Source: Diphasiastrum complanatum (lineage: Eukaryota > Streptophyta > Lycopodiopsida > Lycopodiales > Lycopodiaceae). From it: 64,000 nt of DNA. The stretch is taken from contig CM055103.1 in the NCBI GenBank assembly GCA_029204225.1, positions 57,500,878-57,564,877 on the forward strand. The letters are read 5' to 3'. The stretch's first letter is position 1, and each line of letters begins with the position of its first letter. Of the stretch, positions 11,492-22,460 are shown in pieces. A model generated the notes under the pieces. The model saw nothing but the letters and a program-made list of their open reading frames with translations, was not told the DNA's origin and ran no database searches. Made by a program: the position numbers and the translations under genes.

Positions 11492-12897
11492 ATAAGATTA
11501 TCTAAAACCTCACAATTATCTGGTTAGTGAGACTACGTTAAGAGCTGAAAAGAGGGGAGCAGTTTACCACAGCACGAAGCTATGGAATATATGCTTTTAC
11601 TCGAACTCAGCATGACAAATTTATTCGAATATTAACAAAAACTAGGCTAAAATCTTGTTTTAGATCATTTCTATAATTGGTTTGCTGTTTGAACTCAAGG
11701 CATAAGACATCAGCACAATATGTTCCAAACTCACCAGGCAATGCCACATCAGCTTTGGTATATTAGATCACGATTGTCTCTGCCCTTTTGATGCCACCAG
11801 ATTCCAATTTACAATCTCCAAAATGCTCGCAGAATTTTTAATTATTTCACATTGGAAGTCTGTCAAACTTCCAACACACCAGGTTAAAGTCGCTCCAAAT
11901 TTATATGTTGAATAGTTCTTTAGCCCAGAAGATTCTACAATGCTTATTCTTTAGGCGTTAGAAGTGTATTGGCCCGAAACGAATCTTTTCCAACAACCCA
12001 CATAAATACACGTATTTAATTCAAGCGGATATTTTAAGCGCGACTAAAACAGACAAATGCACTGACATGAAGAAATCACTGTGCAACTACTCACCATTCG
12101 TTCATTTATAGAAAAATATAAACAGATTTGGCTTTACTTCCATTGACTTGCACAGTCACATTAGGAATCGACGTCGTGACGACAAAGCGAACTTCAATTC
12201 TACATAAAATTCCTTTGGATAAGAAAAGAAAGCAAACATAGTGGGACTTAATCCATCTGCAAGATATAATGTGTAACAGATCAGCTACTACACTTTTTTT
12301 TCTATCACTATATGACAAATTGGTGGGCAAGAACATAGTCATCTTTGCCCCCATTAACAAGAAACGTGTCCAATATATTAAGGGCATTTACGTAAAACGA
12401 AAATACTTGTCTATTTTCATAGAACAGTCTTTTCTCACAATTGTCCCCCACTTAAATGGTGCTGCACAGTTGAAACTTGTTGCTCAAGGATTCTGGCTAC
12501 AAAATCAACAGCACCTGTCAAATCTTGGACAATAGGACCAGCAGCAACCTCCAAAATTAACATGCAACTCTCATCAATTGATAATAAACCTCCAAAAATA
12601 AACCTGTTCGTCTGAATAAAACTCGCTGCATCAATCAAGATCTCGATGATGAGGAGTCACTACAAGCTTCAAATCTAAAAAGCTGTACATTATCCTTTCC
12701 TATCTACAAAATTATACATTCCATACACATTTGAACAATAATATGCCAATTCTTGCGATTGAGCTGAAGTAGTTCCCGACTGCAAACTTCCACGGTCAGA
12801 TCTAATCCAAAGATGAGTTTCGAGATGGTTGAAAGTAATAATGATCCAAAAATGCAAACGTAAAAAAAGGTTCGAAGCCATTTAGAACATCCAAGGC
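11492..12897. other. Region downstream of the zinc-finger gene
   Basis: The part next to 12898 should hold the 3' UTR of the TZF gene. No clear polyadenylation signal can be singled out in this AT-rich sequence. A 67-codon open frame at 12435-12638 (minus) is discussed under rejected items. Confidence 0.5.
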
Positions 12898-14739
12898 TTA
12901 CTCCAAAACAAGATCATTCACCCAACCAAGATCGGGACTCTCTTCACAATCAACGCAGTTCTCTGTCTCGGCCACTTTACCATATATTTCGGCTCGAAGG
13001 GCTTTGCCAGATTCTACCCGTTCTACTCTTCCTTCATCCTCTTCGATGGCGTCTGTATCCCATACATTATCAAATGCAGAGACTCGATTGGAAGTGCGGC
13101 TCAGGGGAGAAGGTGCTGATGCGTGTGGAGAAGTATGCTGGAGCCAGATCTGATTTGCGCCTTTGAGCTCCAACTGCTGAAGAGCTGCGACCAGATCAGT
13201 CACGGATTTCCTAGAAGGGGAGGCGGCCATTCCTGCGGGTGATGGCGGGGCAGAAGAGAAAGATTTGTAAAATGACTTTTGTGCAAGACTGGAAAGTGCT
13301 GAAGTAGGCACTGAATTGAACTGTCTTTGAGTAAAGGAAGAAGCTGCATCCGTCTGAGCAGCGGCGAGGAGAGCTTGAAAGCGAGGCAAATTTGACTGAG
13401 TAGGAGAATGAATAGCAGAATGAGGCAGCAGACCGCGAGCAGCAGCAGCTATAGGCACTGTAGGAGACAAAGGCCCATGCCAACTGTGAGGCGAGACAGG
13501 AGAGGACTGAGAAGGCGAAAGGGGAGGTGAAATGCTGGGTGGAGAATGCGGCATACCAGCCAGCGTAGAAATGGGAGAGACATGGGAAGCGGCACTGCAA
13601 ATGTGATGAACACGCGGAGATCCTCCATTTGTACGTGCTCTATCAAAAGATCCATGTCCCCTCGTGCTCCCAAGCACATCGAAAGGCGTTGTACTTCCGT
13701 CAAAAGAATCTCCCATGTAAGAACTACCTGATAAATACGCCTTCAAAGAGCTTATACTTGGCTGAACATCATAAGATCCACCATTCCTAAACGCAGAATT
13801 AGCCGCTTGTGCGGCAGCCGGCAAGAGACGAAGCTGTTCTGTAGTGTGAGCAAAGAAACAAACCCTGCGAGTGCAATTCCTGCCGTCTTTGCAAGGCTGA
13901 GTACGATACCGAGCAGGATGAAGCCAACACTCGAATACGCCGTGTGCAAATTCACAAGCATCGCCTCGTCTGCAGTTGCCTTTCCTGAAATCTGGACAGG
14001 CAGTACCTGAATAATGGAACCTGCGAGGATCTCTTCTCCTCGCTTTCTCACCGGGATGAGCAAATGGACACTCAGTCCAGTCATGACTCCTGCCCCTCGT
14101 GCACCTGCGCACTTTGAACTCGAACATCCGAAACTCATCACATGCATAGATATCATCTGCCGTCCAGCAATCCTCGCTGGCTAAGGAGGCCAAGTACTTA
14201 CTGAAAGACGAAGCCACAGTTGGCGAGGTAGGCGATCCACTTTGGGAGCCATCAGTCGAAAGGGAAGTTGTCCCCGCAACATCCTTTAGTTCGCAGAAAA
14301 AGCCTCCCAACATAAATCCGTTGTTGGATCCTGAGAAACAAGAGCCATCTGCGCTACTCTCAAGAGGATCTGACCAAGATAATTCATAATCTTCAAGTTC
14401 CGCAACTCCGTCGTCTACATTTACATCTATGGACAGGGGGGATCGGGCCTCGTCACTGAAGCTGGCATGACCTGTTGCTTCTTTCATGGGACCGCTGCTA
14501 CAAACATTGTGCTTTAGAGGCAAAGTCCGGGGAATGCAAGATGGAAGATCAAGAACCTTACTTCTCTCCGAGGTTGTGAAAGAATTGCCACAAATAGGTG
14601 AAAATGAACCCGAAGTCCAATTCGAATCTTGCAAGGTGGAACTGGCAACAGAACCTTGTGAACAGTAGGCATCTGATATCGGCAATGTAGTTACGCTCTC
14701 ACAAGAGAACCCCGGATCTTGTAACAGGAGTCCTGGCAT
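12898..14739 (-). CDS. Arginine-rich tandem CCCH zinc-finger protein (RR-TZF)
   Basis: The protein has 613 residues. Residues about 205-247 form the arginine-rich RR region ([28 protein letters not shown]). They are followed by two CCCH fingers: C248-X7-C256-X5-C262-X3-H266, then 16 residues, then C283-X5-C289-X4-C294-X3-H298. This spacing is diagnostic of the plant RR-TZF family. Known members bind RNA, shuttle between nucleus and cytoplasmic granules, and act in hormone, seed and stress responses. That role is from the family, not from this sequence. There are no ankyrin repeats at the N terminus, which sets it apart from the ankyrin-bearing subgroup. The C-terminal half is Ser/Pro-rich and probably disordered. 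The frame is uninterrupted and the codons look native. The start is the first ATG after a likely 3' splice site, and the N terminus [10 protein letters not shown] looks genuine. It is the only clearly intact host gene in the window. Confidence 0.95.
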   Translation of the reverse strand: MPGLLLQDPGFSCESVTTLPISDAYCSQGSVASSTLQDSNWTSGSFSPICGNSFTTSERSKVLDLPSCIPRTLPLKHNVCSSGPMKEATGHASFSDEARSPLSIDVNVDDGVAELEDYELSWSDPLESSADGSCFSGSNNGFMLGGFFCELKDVAGTTSLSTDGSQSGSPTSPTVASSFSKYLASLASEDCWTADDIYACDEFRMFEFKVRRCTRGRSHDWTECPFAHPGEKARRRDPRRFHYSGTACPDFRKGNCRRGDACEFAHGVFECWLHPARYRTQPCKDGRNCTRRVCFFAHTTEQLRLLPAAAQAANSAFRNGGSYDVQPSISSLKAYLSGSSYMGDSFDGSTTPFDVLGSTRGHGSFDRARTNGGSPRVHHICSAASHVSPISTLAGMPHSPPSISPPLSPSQSSPVSPHSWHGPLSPTVPIAAAARGLLPHSAIHSPTQSNLPRFQALLAAAQTDAASSFTQRQFNSVPTSALSSLAQKSFYKSFSSAPPSPAGMAASPSRKSVTDLVAALQQLELKGANQIWLQHTSPHASAPSPLSRTSNRVSAFDNVWDTDAIEEDEGRVERVESGKALRAEIYGKVAETENCVDCEESPDLGWVNDLVLE

Positions 14740-14765
14740 ACTTACACACCTAAGAAAAAGATAGA
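14740..14765 (-). promoter_or_regulatory. Likely 3' splice site of a 5'-UTR intron
   Basis: Reading the minus strand towards the ATG, a pyrimidine run TCTTTTTCTTAG ends at 14750, followed by ten bases and the start codon. A leader intron is likely. GTAAGTATG, a perfect 5' splice-site consensus, overlaps the start codon, so alternative splicing that removes this ATG cannot be ruled out. The upstream donor was not located with confidence. Confidence 0.55.
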
Positions 14766-15614
14766 CGTTACTAGAAGCAACTTATAATGTCAAGGTTTTG
14801 CTTCATTATGTTCTTGGTAATGATACTCTTACATTCTCGTTCATGTTACAACAATTTTTAGATAGTAAAAAGATTTCCAAAGGCACTACTACCGTGTCGA
14901 GCACAATACAAAGTCTTCAGAAACACGAGCAAACCAATTTCACGTCTACATACATCAAAACATGGAAAAATGTACTAATTTCGGCTGCCATGAAAGATCA
15001 AGAACGCGAAACTGAGCAATTTTTCAAGGAAAGCAAGGATAAACACCACAAAAAATGCACATGAAAGAAAAAAATTTGGATCTGAGAAACACACGATGCC
15101 CACATAAACTCAGCATCAAACGAACTAGATCATACAAAGAATAATAACCAATCTTTACACAATAAATCGTAGCAAGACAGATGTCTACACAGAACAAAAC
15201 CAAGACGCAAATCAAAGCCACAAAAAGCAAATAACAGACAAAACTATGTGTCTTATTAGCTCAGGCGGTCAAGAAAACCCATAAAAAATCCCTGCGTTGA
15301 AACACAACACGAGGAAACAGCGACCCCGACCCAGCCCTGAATAGAGATGGATCAATCCTTCACGCCCACGCAACAAAGACAGGAGAGGCAGGCAGGAACT
15401 CTCCTTCTTCCTCCTTAGCCATGGCTATGGCGGACAAGACTTCTTCGAAATTAAATAGACTTCTCCGCGATTAACCCGCCATCAACCGGCCACTAATCCC
15501 ACTTATCGCTTAACCCACATGATTAGCACTAATCTACCCAGCTCTCTTCCTTCCCCCTTCCCTCTAAACCCGGCCCCCTTGTATCTCCATCAAACGCAAT
15601 AAACTAAATCTTCA
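14766..15614 (-). promoter_or_regulatory. Probable leader, intron and core promoter of the TZF gene
   Basis: No protein-coding gene is seen. The part nearest the gene is AT-rich, as expected of an intron. From about 15300 to 15600 the sequence turns into the pyrimidine/purine-rich, moderately GC-rich composition typical of a plant 5' UTR and promoter. The transcription start cannot be fixed by eye. Confidence 0.45.
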
Positions 15615-15930
15615 CACCGTTGGATTATATTCTAAGCGTTCTGATCTTGCCAGGTGTATAGACTTTAACCCATAGATCTATTGCCACGTAATACTACTCC
15701 ACGTGGCAACAATCGAATTGATGAGACGTGTAGTCGCCCGTGCTCTGAAGCCACATCCATGGCACGCGGTGAGTTAAAAGCCCGTCACCGTTGGATTCCT
15801 TTTAGAATAATTCGATTCTGCCACGTGTACAAAATCTAACGAAAGAAAACTGTCCACGTGTAATAATTACACGTGGCATTAATCCAACGGACCCCAGATT
15901 TTCGTGCTGTGAAGCGCACGTGGCAGGCCC
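15615..15930. promoter_or_regulatory. Cluster of ACGT-core (G-box/ABRE-like) motifs upstream of the TZF gene
   Basis: Within about 300 bp there are at least five CACGTG-type cores (CCACGTGG, GCCACGTGT, CCACGTGT, ACACGTGG, GCACGTGG) plus near matches. The block is a diverged direct duplication. Each half starts with CACCGTTGGATT (15617 and 15788) and contains a TTCTG..GCCA[CG]GTGTA segment, a pair of ACGT motifs and CGTGCT[CG]TGAAG. Such motifs bind bZIP and bHLH factors in plants. Abscisic-acid or light control of the neighbouring TZF gene is inference. Confidence 0.6.
15854..15876. promoter_or_regulatory. Perfect 23-bp palindrome carrying two G-boxes
   Basis: Two CCACGTGTAAT arms face each other around a single central A. 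CACGTG lies at 15855-15860 and 15870-15875. Confidence 0.8.
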
Positions 15931-15958
15931 TTGCTAATTCCGGACTGCATACATATCA

Positions 15959-16073
15959 CGAAGGGCAGGTGAAGGGCGAAGGGCACTCGACGGGCGCCCT
16001 GCGGCCCTGTAGACAATCGCGAAGGGCAGGCGAAGGGCGAAGGGCGCTCGACGGGCGCCCTGCAGCCCATCAG
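15959..16073. repeat. GC-rich 61-bp tandem duplication
   Basis: CGAAGGGCAGG starts copies at 15959 and 16020. Both contain GAAGGGCGAAGGGC followed by TCGACGGGCGCCCTGC. The GC content contrasts with the AT-rich surroundings. Confidence 0.85.
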
Positions 16074-16690
16074 GCTTCTAGAAATTCCTGGAAATTCCGG
16101 CCTTCTAATTTGCACGCAAAAAATAGTTCCCCCAAAAAAAAGAAAAGAAAAAAAGGGCAGGCATGGCGGAAGCGGAGAGGCACGTACGGTCTGCGCTGCC
16201 AAGTGGCGACCTGCATGCAAGGGTGAAGGAGAAGCCAACACCCGTCTGCGAGGCATTGGGCACTGGGTCCAATGGACCTAGGAGATCGGTGTGACCACAT
16301 GACCATAAAGTGGGTATTGGACCCAGGAGGCCTCAAAGAATCTAGAGATATAGCAGAATGAACCGGCAAGGGGAAGGGGGGGGGGGGGGGGGGGTGGGGT
16401 CCGGTCCATTTAGAGCATTGGACCTCCTCCATCGGTGAGCGTTGGACTTTGGAGCCTGGCCCCTGGACCCATGGGGTGTGGGGGGCGTCACCATTCTTCT
16501 CTCGGGCCCTCCCATTCCAATCTTAATAAGATATGAAAGAATAATTTTTTGGAAAATCTTTTTAAGCTTTGTCGGGGTCTAAAACATAAACTCCAAATAG
16601 CTAGCAGTAAGAGGGGGAAGGTGTCTCTCCGAGGCTTTTCTGCCCAAGAAGGGCATCTGCTCTAGGGCTAAGCCATTCTTGGGCCAACAT
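16074..16690. other. No gene, contains a 19-base G run
   Basis: An uninterrupted G run occupies 16376-16394 and extends through GTGGGG. Short open frames around it have low-complexity translations. Nothing else is recognised. Confidence 0.55.
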
Positions 16691-16990
16691 GCCCCAAAAA
16701 GGGGCCCTTCAGGCACCGAATTCTTGTTTTTTACATATTTTTTTGGAAAGGTTTTTTTACAAGCATCTTTCGAGCAAAAGGTGCGTGTAAAATTCGTAAA
16801 AAGTTTATGTGCACCTTCCGGTTCTGCCCATCATGGGCGGGGGGTTAAAAAAGGGGCTCTTCTTTGTCATATTTTTGTTTTTACATTTTTTTTGAACTTT
16901 TCCTTTTTTTTGTGTAAATATTTTTGACACATCTTCGGGGCGGAAGGTGCATTCAAAATCCGTAAAAAATTTAATTGCACCTTCAGGAAC
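16691..16990. repeat. Diverged duplication with hairpin core
   Basis: Two related units, near 16691-16825 and 16850-16990, each have a T-rich part, CATCTT, then AAGGTGC, about 26 bases with AAAAT(T/C)CGTAAAAA, then GCACCTT. The inverted arms are at 16778-16784/16811-16817 and 16943-16951/16976-16984, the latter 9 bp long. Confidence 0.6.
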
Positions 16991-19565
16991 CGAAAGTTGA
17001 ACGTGAAGAAAAATAGAAAATAGAAGGATGAATGCACAGATTGTGCATCTTAAAATTTTTAAAACTCATATTACATTATTATAACAATGTTTAGCTTTGC
17101 AGCGATAAGGATAGTGATCTTCTTTTTATTTTTTCTTATTCATTTGCTGAAAGACAAGGTGTCAATCATAAGTGAGTTTGCATTAACAAGAGTTTTCTTG
17201 ATTTCTTATTTTTTCTAAAATGCAATTTTTTTTTCTTTTCCTTTTTGAACCATTTGATTGCCCTAAGTGCAAAGCTTCTTGTGATGTGAATATAATCACC
17301 TTGTTTTTTTTTGTTGGTAACCATCAATTGAGTGATCTTGGCCAAATAGTGTATTATACCCATAAAAGCCCAAGCTCCCCAATTTTGCTTTGGTCTATGT
17401 TTACACATGCTAAAATTATGAGCCAAGATTTTGAACCTTATGACTTAGCCCTTTCTTGTAAACAACTCCCAAGCTTCCCTAAGCAATGCCTTATGACCAT
17501 AAAGCCCAAAGTAGGGCTATTTCCCTTGGTCGTCAATTAGCCACACTCGATTCTACAGCAAGGCCTTCGCCCTCTCAAAGGCACAAAGCCCGTGCCACAA
17601 AATCAAAACAAAGATTGCATTTCAAAATAGTCAAAAAGTTTAAAGGAAAAAACTCATTCTAATGGTCAAACTCACCTAAGAGTGACGCCTGAGCTTTTAG
17701 CAAATTGTCAAAATAGTTTACCGCTGTCGCGACAAAGCTAAAAATTCAAAACATGCCCTTCAAGGAAATTGACAAGACAATTCCACTTGCTTTTATAAAA
17801 GTCTACATTGCAAGTTTCTCTCCTTGTGCAAGGAACATTGTGTGAGACTATTTGTGCCTATTCATTGACATGTGGACAATTGCATGAGTGATGGTATATT
17901 TTACGATTTTATAAACGCCATGGCAAATTTACTACTTTCCTTGAATGAACATATTATTGCATGAGACAATATTTATGCTTATTTAGTGACATGTAAGTGA
18001 TAGGCACAATGTTGTTTTGGATAAGAGAGACCAATAGATAAGTAGATGTGGAGTCTCCAAATCATGCAACACCCCTATCGTGTTGTGCCATGTGGCAGCC
18101 GCTATATTCAGCTATGTGCACATGTATGACTATATGGTTGCATGAAACGATTCATATGGTGGAGTCTCCAAGTTTTGTTTCTCATGAGAGAGGGACATTG
18201 TTTCCACGTCAAATTTTGAAAGAGAGAGAAAAGGGGAGAGAATTGATAGTATTTCTCTCCTTCATGTTTTGTTGCCTAGCATTGAGCTTAAGAAGAATGA
18301 ATAGAGCCCAAATATGCATGCCTCTTTCAAGTTACGTATAATATTTAGGAGATACGATACCTATTGGAGGCATCACCGTATGCTACTATGAATATTAAAG
18401 TTATAGATACCTAGCAGTCAAAAATGTGATACACATCTTAGAAGAATTGCAAAATAAAAGAATGTTCTAATCCCTTCCAACGTGATTATTGTAACACGTC
18501 TAAGGAAAGGTTGAAAGACCATTGCCTTTATATAACTTACTTCTAAGTCTACATCATACCCAAGCCAAGTTCGATAAGGGTACCTCCTATATGATATTGA
18601 AGAATCAAGACCGATGTTTTAGAATATACAGGTGCTACATGTGATAAAAAAAGGATGTTGCTTGAGTGTTCATTAAGCTTCTCATGTGCTCATAAAGCTT
18701 CAATGGCCTTAATATGTGATGGTACAAGCATGTCTAATATTTATGATATTATAAATAAGTAGTTTGCAAGAGAAAAAAAAACATCCCAACGCTAGACAAC
18801 AATTTTTTAGCTTTGGCATAATCGACAAAAAATCTGCATGCACATTCACAACACACAAGTTTTGCATGCCCAAATAAATTCTCGTCCACCATAGGCTTCC
18901 AACAATCTAGAAAAGAAGGATCCCAGTAGATAATGTTTCATAAAGTTTGTAGGATTCAACCACTAAGGCAAATTCTAGAGGAGTAAAAGGCATCAAGGAG
19001 AAGAGGTGTTTTACGTCGTGAAAGGAGAACACATTTTTTCTTTATCAGCAAGAAGACAATTCTAGGCTTAGCGATGCAAAAGAAAATAGTCCTTGGAGAA
19101 GAGATTTTCAAAGTCCAAATACGATAACAAGTGAATCCATCGGGCTTTTTCTAGTAGATGACACACAAGAATTTTCATATAAAGCTTAAATAAGCTCTTG
19201 AGTATTATAGGACCCAACTTAGTGATGGGACTTGGATGGACGTTCACAGGCCGTAGTGGAATAGAGTCGTCCCACCAAAGAGAAAAATAATTTTGAGATG
19301 AATAAGCACCTAGTTTTACAAAAGCGACTGAAGATCCACGCTTTTCCAAGTGCCAAGCAGAATAACGTCATTCTACATGTGTTGCAGTGGGTCCTGCAAC
19401 TGATTAGGGGGGATGATGTTGGCAGATCCCGAAGAATCCCCAAGATGTCGAGCTGAGCTGTTATAAAGAGCACCTCTCACCCTAGACTGAGGAGGTCTCA
19501 TAAGGAAGAGAGAAGGATGAAGATGAGAGCCGAGAACTTCTAGCTAGGAATAGAGTTCAAAATCA
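16991..19565. other. Long AT-rich stretch without a recognised gene
   Basis: Several open frames of 80-106 codons occur (for example 17220-17540 plus, 19068-19349 minus) but none shows a known motif. The word GGAGTCTCCAA occurs at 18049 and 18160. Old decayed repeats are likely. Confidence 0.45.
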
Positions 19566-20240
19566 TGTGAGCCTCATGGTGAATCCCAGAGAAGGAATGA
19601 CCATGTAGGAGCTAGTAGTGTTTCTAGGCAATGTAATGACCCCTTTTAAATAAATTAGAGTGAGCCACCTTTTGATGGTGACCTCTAGTGGAAGAGTTAA
19701 TTCTACTTGGAATTTGAAAATTAGTGGAATTGTCACTTAGGCTCCACATGGGCAATTTCATAGTCTATTTAAGAGCCCCCCTCTCTTGTGAGGGAGCTTT
19801 GTTTGTAATGTCATTTGCTCTTGTTGAATAAAGAAGATCCTCCACGAGTTCTTGGCATTCTTGGAGCTCCTTGTCCATGACAGCTTTCTTGAGTGAATCT
19901 TTTATGAACATGCATTTCTATTTCTTGATTGTGGTTGTGGAATAGATTAAATTTTCTGTTTTCTTTCATTTGTGCAATGTGGATTAGGGTGGAATAGATT
20001 TCTTGTTCTTGTTTTAAGTAGATTTCAGCATTCAGGTAAACTAAATAGACTGGATTTGTGGATGGATCTTGCTTATCTTTTACAATGATGTTCTTGGGCT
20101 ATCCAAGAATCAAGAAATGTGTGTTTCTTGATCTTTGGATTGCTATAATGTTGTTAGATAATTAGCTTCTTATTTCTTATTCAGTTCTGTAGTTTAATCT
20201 GAGTGCATTTGTTGTTTCCTAATGTTTAGAGTTAGTTATA
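19566..20240 (+). repeat. LTR (family F2) before a degenerate copia gag
   Basis: The segment starts TGTGAGCCTCATGGTGAATCCC and is homologous, in reverse, to 36024-36901. Shared blocks include CACCTTTTGATGGTGACCTCTAG and, further on, tracts such as TTCTTGATTGTGGTTGTGGA. An Arg/Lys-coding gag follows about 100 bases later. The 3' end was set approximately, because no TGGTATCAGAGC is preserved. Confidence 0.6.
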
Positions 20241-20339
20241 AGCAAGAATCGTCTAGGTATTCACCTGTATTGCATGCAGATCTGTTGGTGAATGGTTTTC
20301 AGTTGCATGTGAATTGTGTGTGCATGTATTTAGAGTGAA

Positions 20340-20940
20340 TGAGTCATGAGCATCCCATTGACAAGCTGGGAAACATACTATAACGAACCAAACACCTTTC
20401 TGCCTGATCGGGCTTGAACAAAGAAGATAACGTTTTAAAAGCCAACTACCTGGAATGGGTAGAAACACCCGATTTCCAGAGACAAGGGAATCAAGAAGAA
20501 TCAAAGAACATGTGTTCACAGATTCTCAGCATGAATCTGTGACATGCTAGGACTTGAGGAGGAGCCTCAAGATCTCCAAGAGGTCCAAAAGTACAAAAAG
20601 AGAGCTAGGATGGCTCTACATAGTATAAAGAAAAATGTTTCAAATGAATTGTTGTGTGATATTGGCTCATGTACCACATCCAAGGAGGCTTGGGACACAT
20701 TGGAATCCATCTATGGTGGAAAGGTGAAAGCATACTTCACAAAGGACAAGCCAAGAGGAAGGGACAAAGAGAAACATCAACATTTCATGAAGGACAAGTC
20801 AAAGGAGGAGAGAGTCATCACAAACATCAACAAGTTGCAAATCCAACAAGAAGTGCTTCCTTTGGGAAAAGAAGGGGCATTTTGCTTCTAATTGTTTCAA
20901 GAAGAGAAATGATGATAAGGTAGCAAGAGGGACTAGTTGC
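20340..20940 (+). pseudogene. Copia gag remnant (element H)
   Basis: The frame at 20544-20891 reads RARMALHSIKKNVSNELL and SKEAWDTLESIYGGK, the conserved core of copia gag. It aligns with RALHIIKMNVTNELL and SEAWNALKKLFESK in the intact element at 26147. In another frame a zinc knuckle follows: C-F-L-W-E-K-K-G-H-F-A-S-N-C, with the second cysteine replaced by tryptophan. The text then jumps to a GKLFKIDA block that belongs after the protease, so the protease is deleted. Frameshifts and stops upstream confirm a pseudogene. Confidence 0.75.
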
Positions 20941-21159
20941 GGTAAGCTTTTCAAAATTGATGCTAATCCTTGTGGAAGTGTGGCCAAGAGGAGCTTGGAT
21001 CATCTCAAGGAGGAGGCAAGTGATCTACCTCAATCTATGTTCCAAGATGGTGAAGCTCATGAAGATACTGCTTTGGCAACATGGAGAGCTATTGCCAAGG
21101 AGGCCTACTTGTGTCGTTAGCGCAAATAGAGGATTTAAAGTCCTCATTGAACCTAATAA

Positions 21160-22200
21160 CACCCTCTCACTACTGATCAATTCTCTTATCTTGTTCATTT
21201 GGATGATTTCATTTCATCATGTAGAAGCATAGATAGGGCTATTTCATGTGACTTCTTGCTTGAAGACTTCAATTGGAGGTACTCCTTATCAAAAGTGCTT
21301 GATATGAAGATTGCAATAGTTGATACTTTGGGGATCTTTAGATCCATTTTCTTTGCCAATATTCCTTTGCACATAAGGAGCAAGGAGGATCCAATTTCAA
21401 TCAAGAGAATGATAGCGGGATTCTCAAATCTACCAAAAATCCAAGTGTATGATGGAGATTTGCCAAGACTTGAGGAGGCATCTTCTCAACAAATGGTTTC
21501 AAGGGGATCTTCAAGAGGCAAGGCCGAGTCTTTGTGGCTCACATGTCATGGAAAAGAGGGGCAATTTTCGGGTGGTATTCACTCCAACATATTCTCTCAT
21601 GCTTCTCTTTCATTACTTGATGTACCATCTTGCTTTATGAGATTTCTACATCTCAAAATTCATGTAACGCAATTATGAGATCTAATTCTACTTGCTCAAG
21701 GATGTAAGTGGTTGAGTCATCAAGTGTATGCTCTTGCCAGTAAGGGTAAAAATGAGCTTGTTGCTCATAGTTTGAAAATTCATGCTTTTACATGGTTTGA
21801 GGCATTTTGTAAACTTCTCTTGAGATTAAGTGAAGCATCCAAAGAGGACACTTACATCCTTGAGCAAGTATTTAGCCTCAAGAAGATCAAGATAGAATTT
21901 GATTTCAAAATTAGATCCATCATGGATAAAGTTCATAGTATGTGGACTAGTCAAGCTAGTTTGCTTAATCTTGATAATCAACATTTTTGCTCATCTTATG
22001 ATCTTGATATCTATGATCCTTGTGATCTTTATGAGGCATGGAGGCCTCTGATTTACATCATGGTGCAGCCATCTTCATGCAAATGGTACTTTCAAATCAA
22101 AGGTCACCATCAAGCATGGAGAAAGCACATGGATATAGTGGCAAATTGGTGGGGTTGGCAAATGATTTCTACCAAAGAAATCTTATCATGGATATGGTGA
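21160..22200 (+). pseudogene. Unidentified open frame with one internal stop
   Basis: From 21160 to 22200 one frame stays open for about 346 codons except for a TGA at 21676-21678. That is far longer than chance in such AT-rich sequence. The translation (for example HLDDFISSCRSIDRAISCDF, and after the stop CDLYEAWRPLIYIMVQPSS) shows no motif I know. It lies between a copia gag remnant and an LTR start (22314) on the same strand. It could be pol-like sequence too diverged to see, a captured host gene fragment, or an accessory transposon gene. Confidence 0.45.
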
Positions 22201-22313
22201 GAGTGCTGCTATAATGGATCCTTTTGCTGGTTTTTTACTTCATATGCATACCAAAGGATCCACTCAAGAAGCTTCACAAACTCCTTGATCTTACCAAGCT
22301 AGTTTTTGAGGAG

Positions 22314-22460
22314 TGTGAAAAATTGTCAAAAATCTATCTTGGTTATTTTATGATTTTATGTTTGTGAGTACATTTCACATGTGTGAGCATGTTCCCCATG
22401 TGTAAAATAGTTAGAAATAGTTTATAATGTTGACTTTAGGTATCATATTTCACGTCAAAC
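22314..22460 (+). repeat. LTR start resembling the intact copia family
   Basis: GAGGAG followed by TGTGAAAAATTGTCAA matches the purine tract and LTR start of the intact element (GAGGGAG, TGTGAAAATTGTCAA at 30096). A TTCACATGTGTGA palindromic element follows, as in that LTR. The 3' end of this LTR is not recognisable. Confidence 0.55.

Noticed and set aside
11137-11493. 118-codon minus-strand frame with an internal repeat
   Set aside because: It is the SINE dimer read as protein.
12435-12638. 67-codon minus-strand frame that looks gene-like (AVDFVARILEQQV near its C terminus)
   Set aside because: No start codon in good context, no upstream exon and no recognisable domain. A weak resemblance to the end of a LOB-type domain did not hold up.
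13211-14156. Additional frames on both strands inside the TZF gene
   Set aside because: They overlap the 613-codon RR-TZF frame and have no motifs.
19068-19473. LINE-like minus-strand frames
   Set aside because: No RT block (no FADD, GCPLSP or zinc motif) could be found in any frame.
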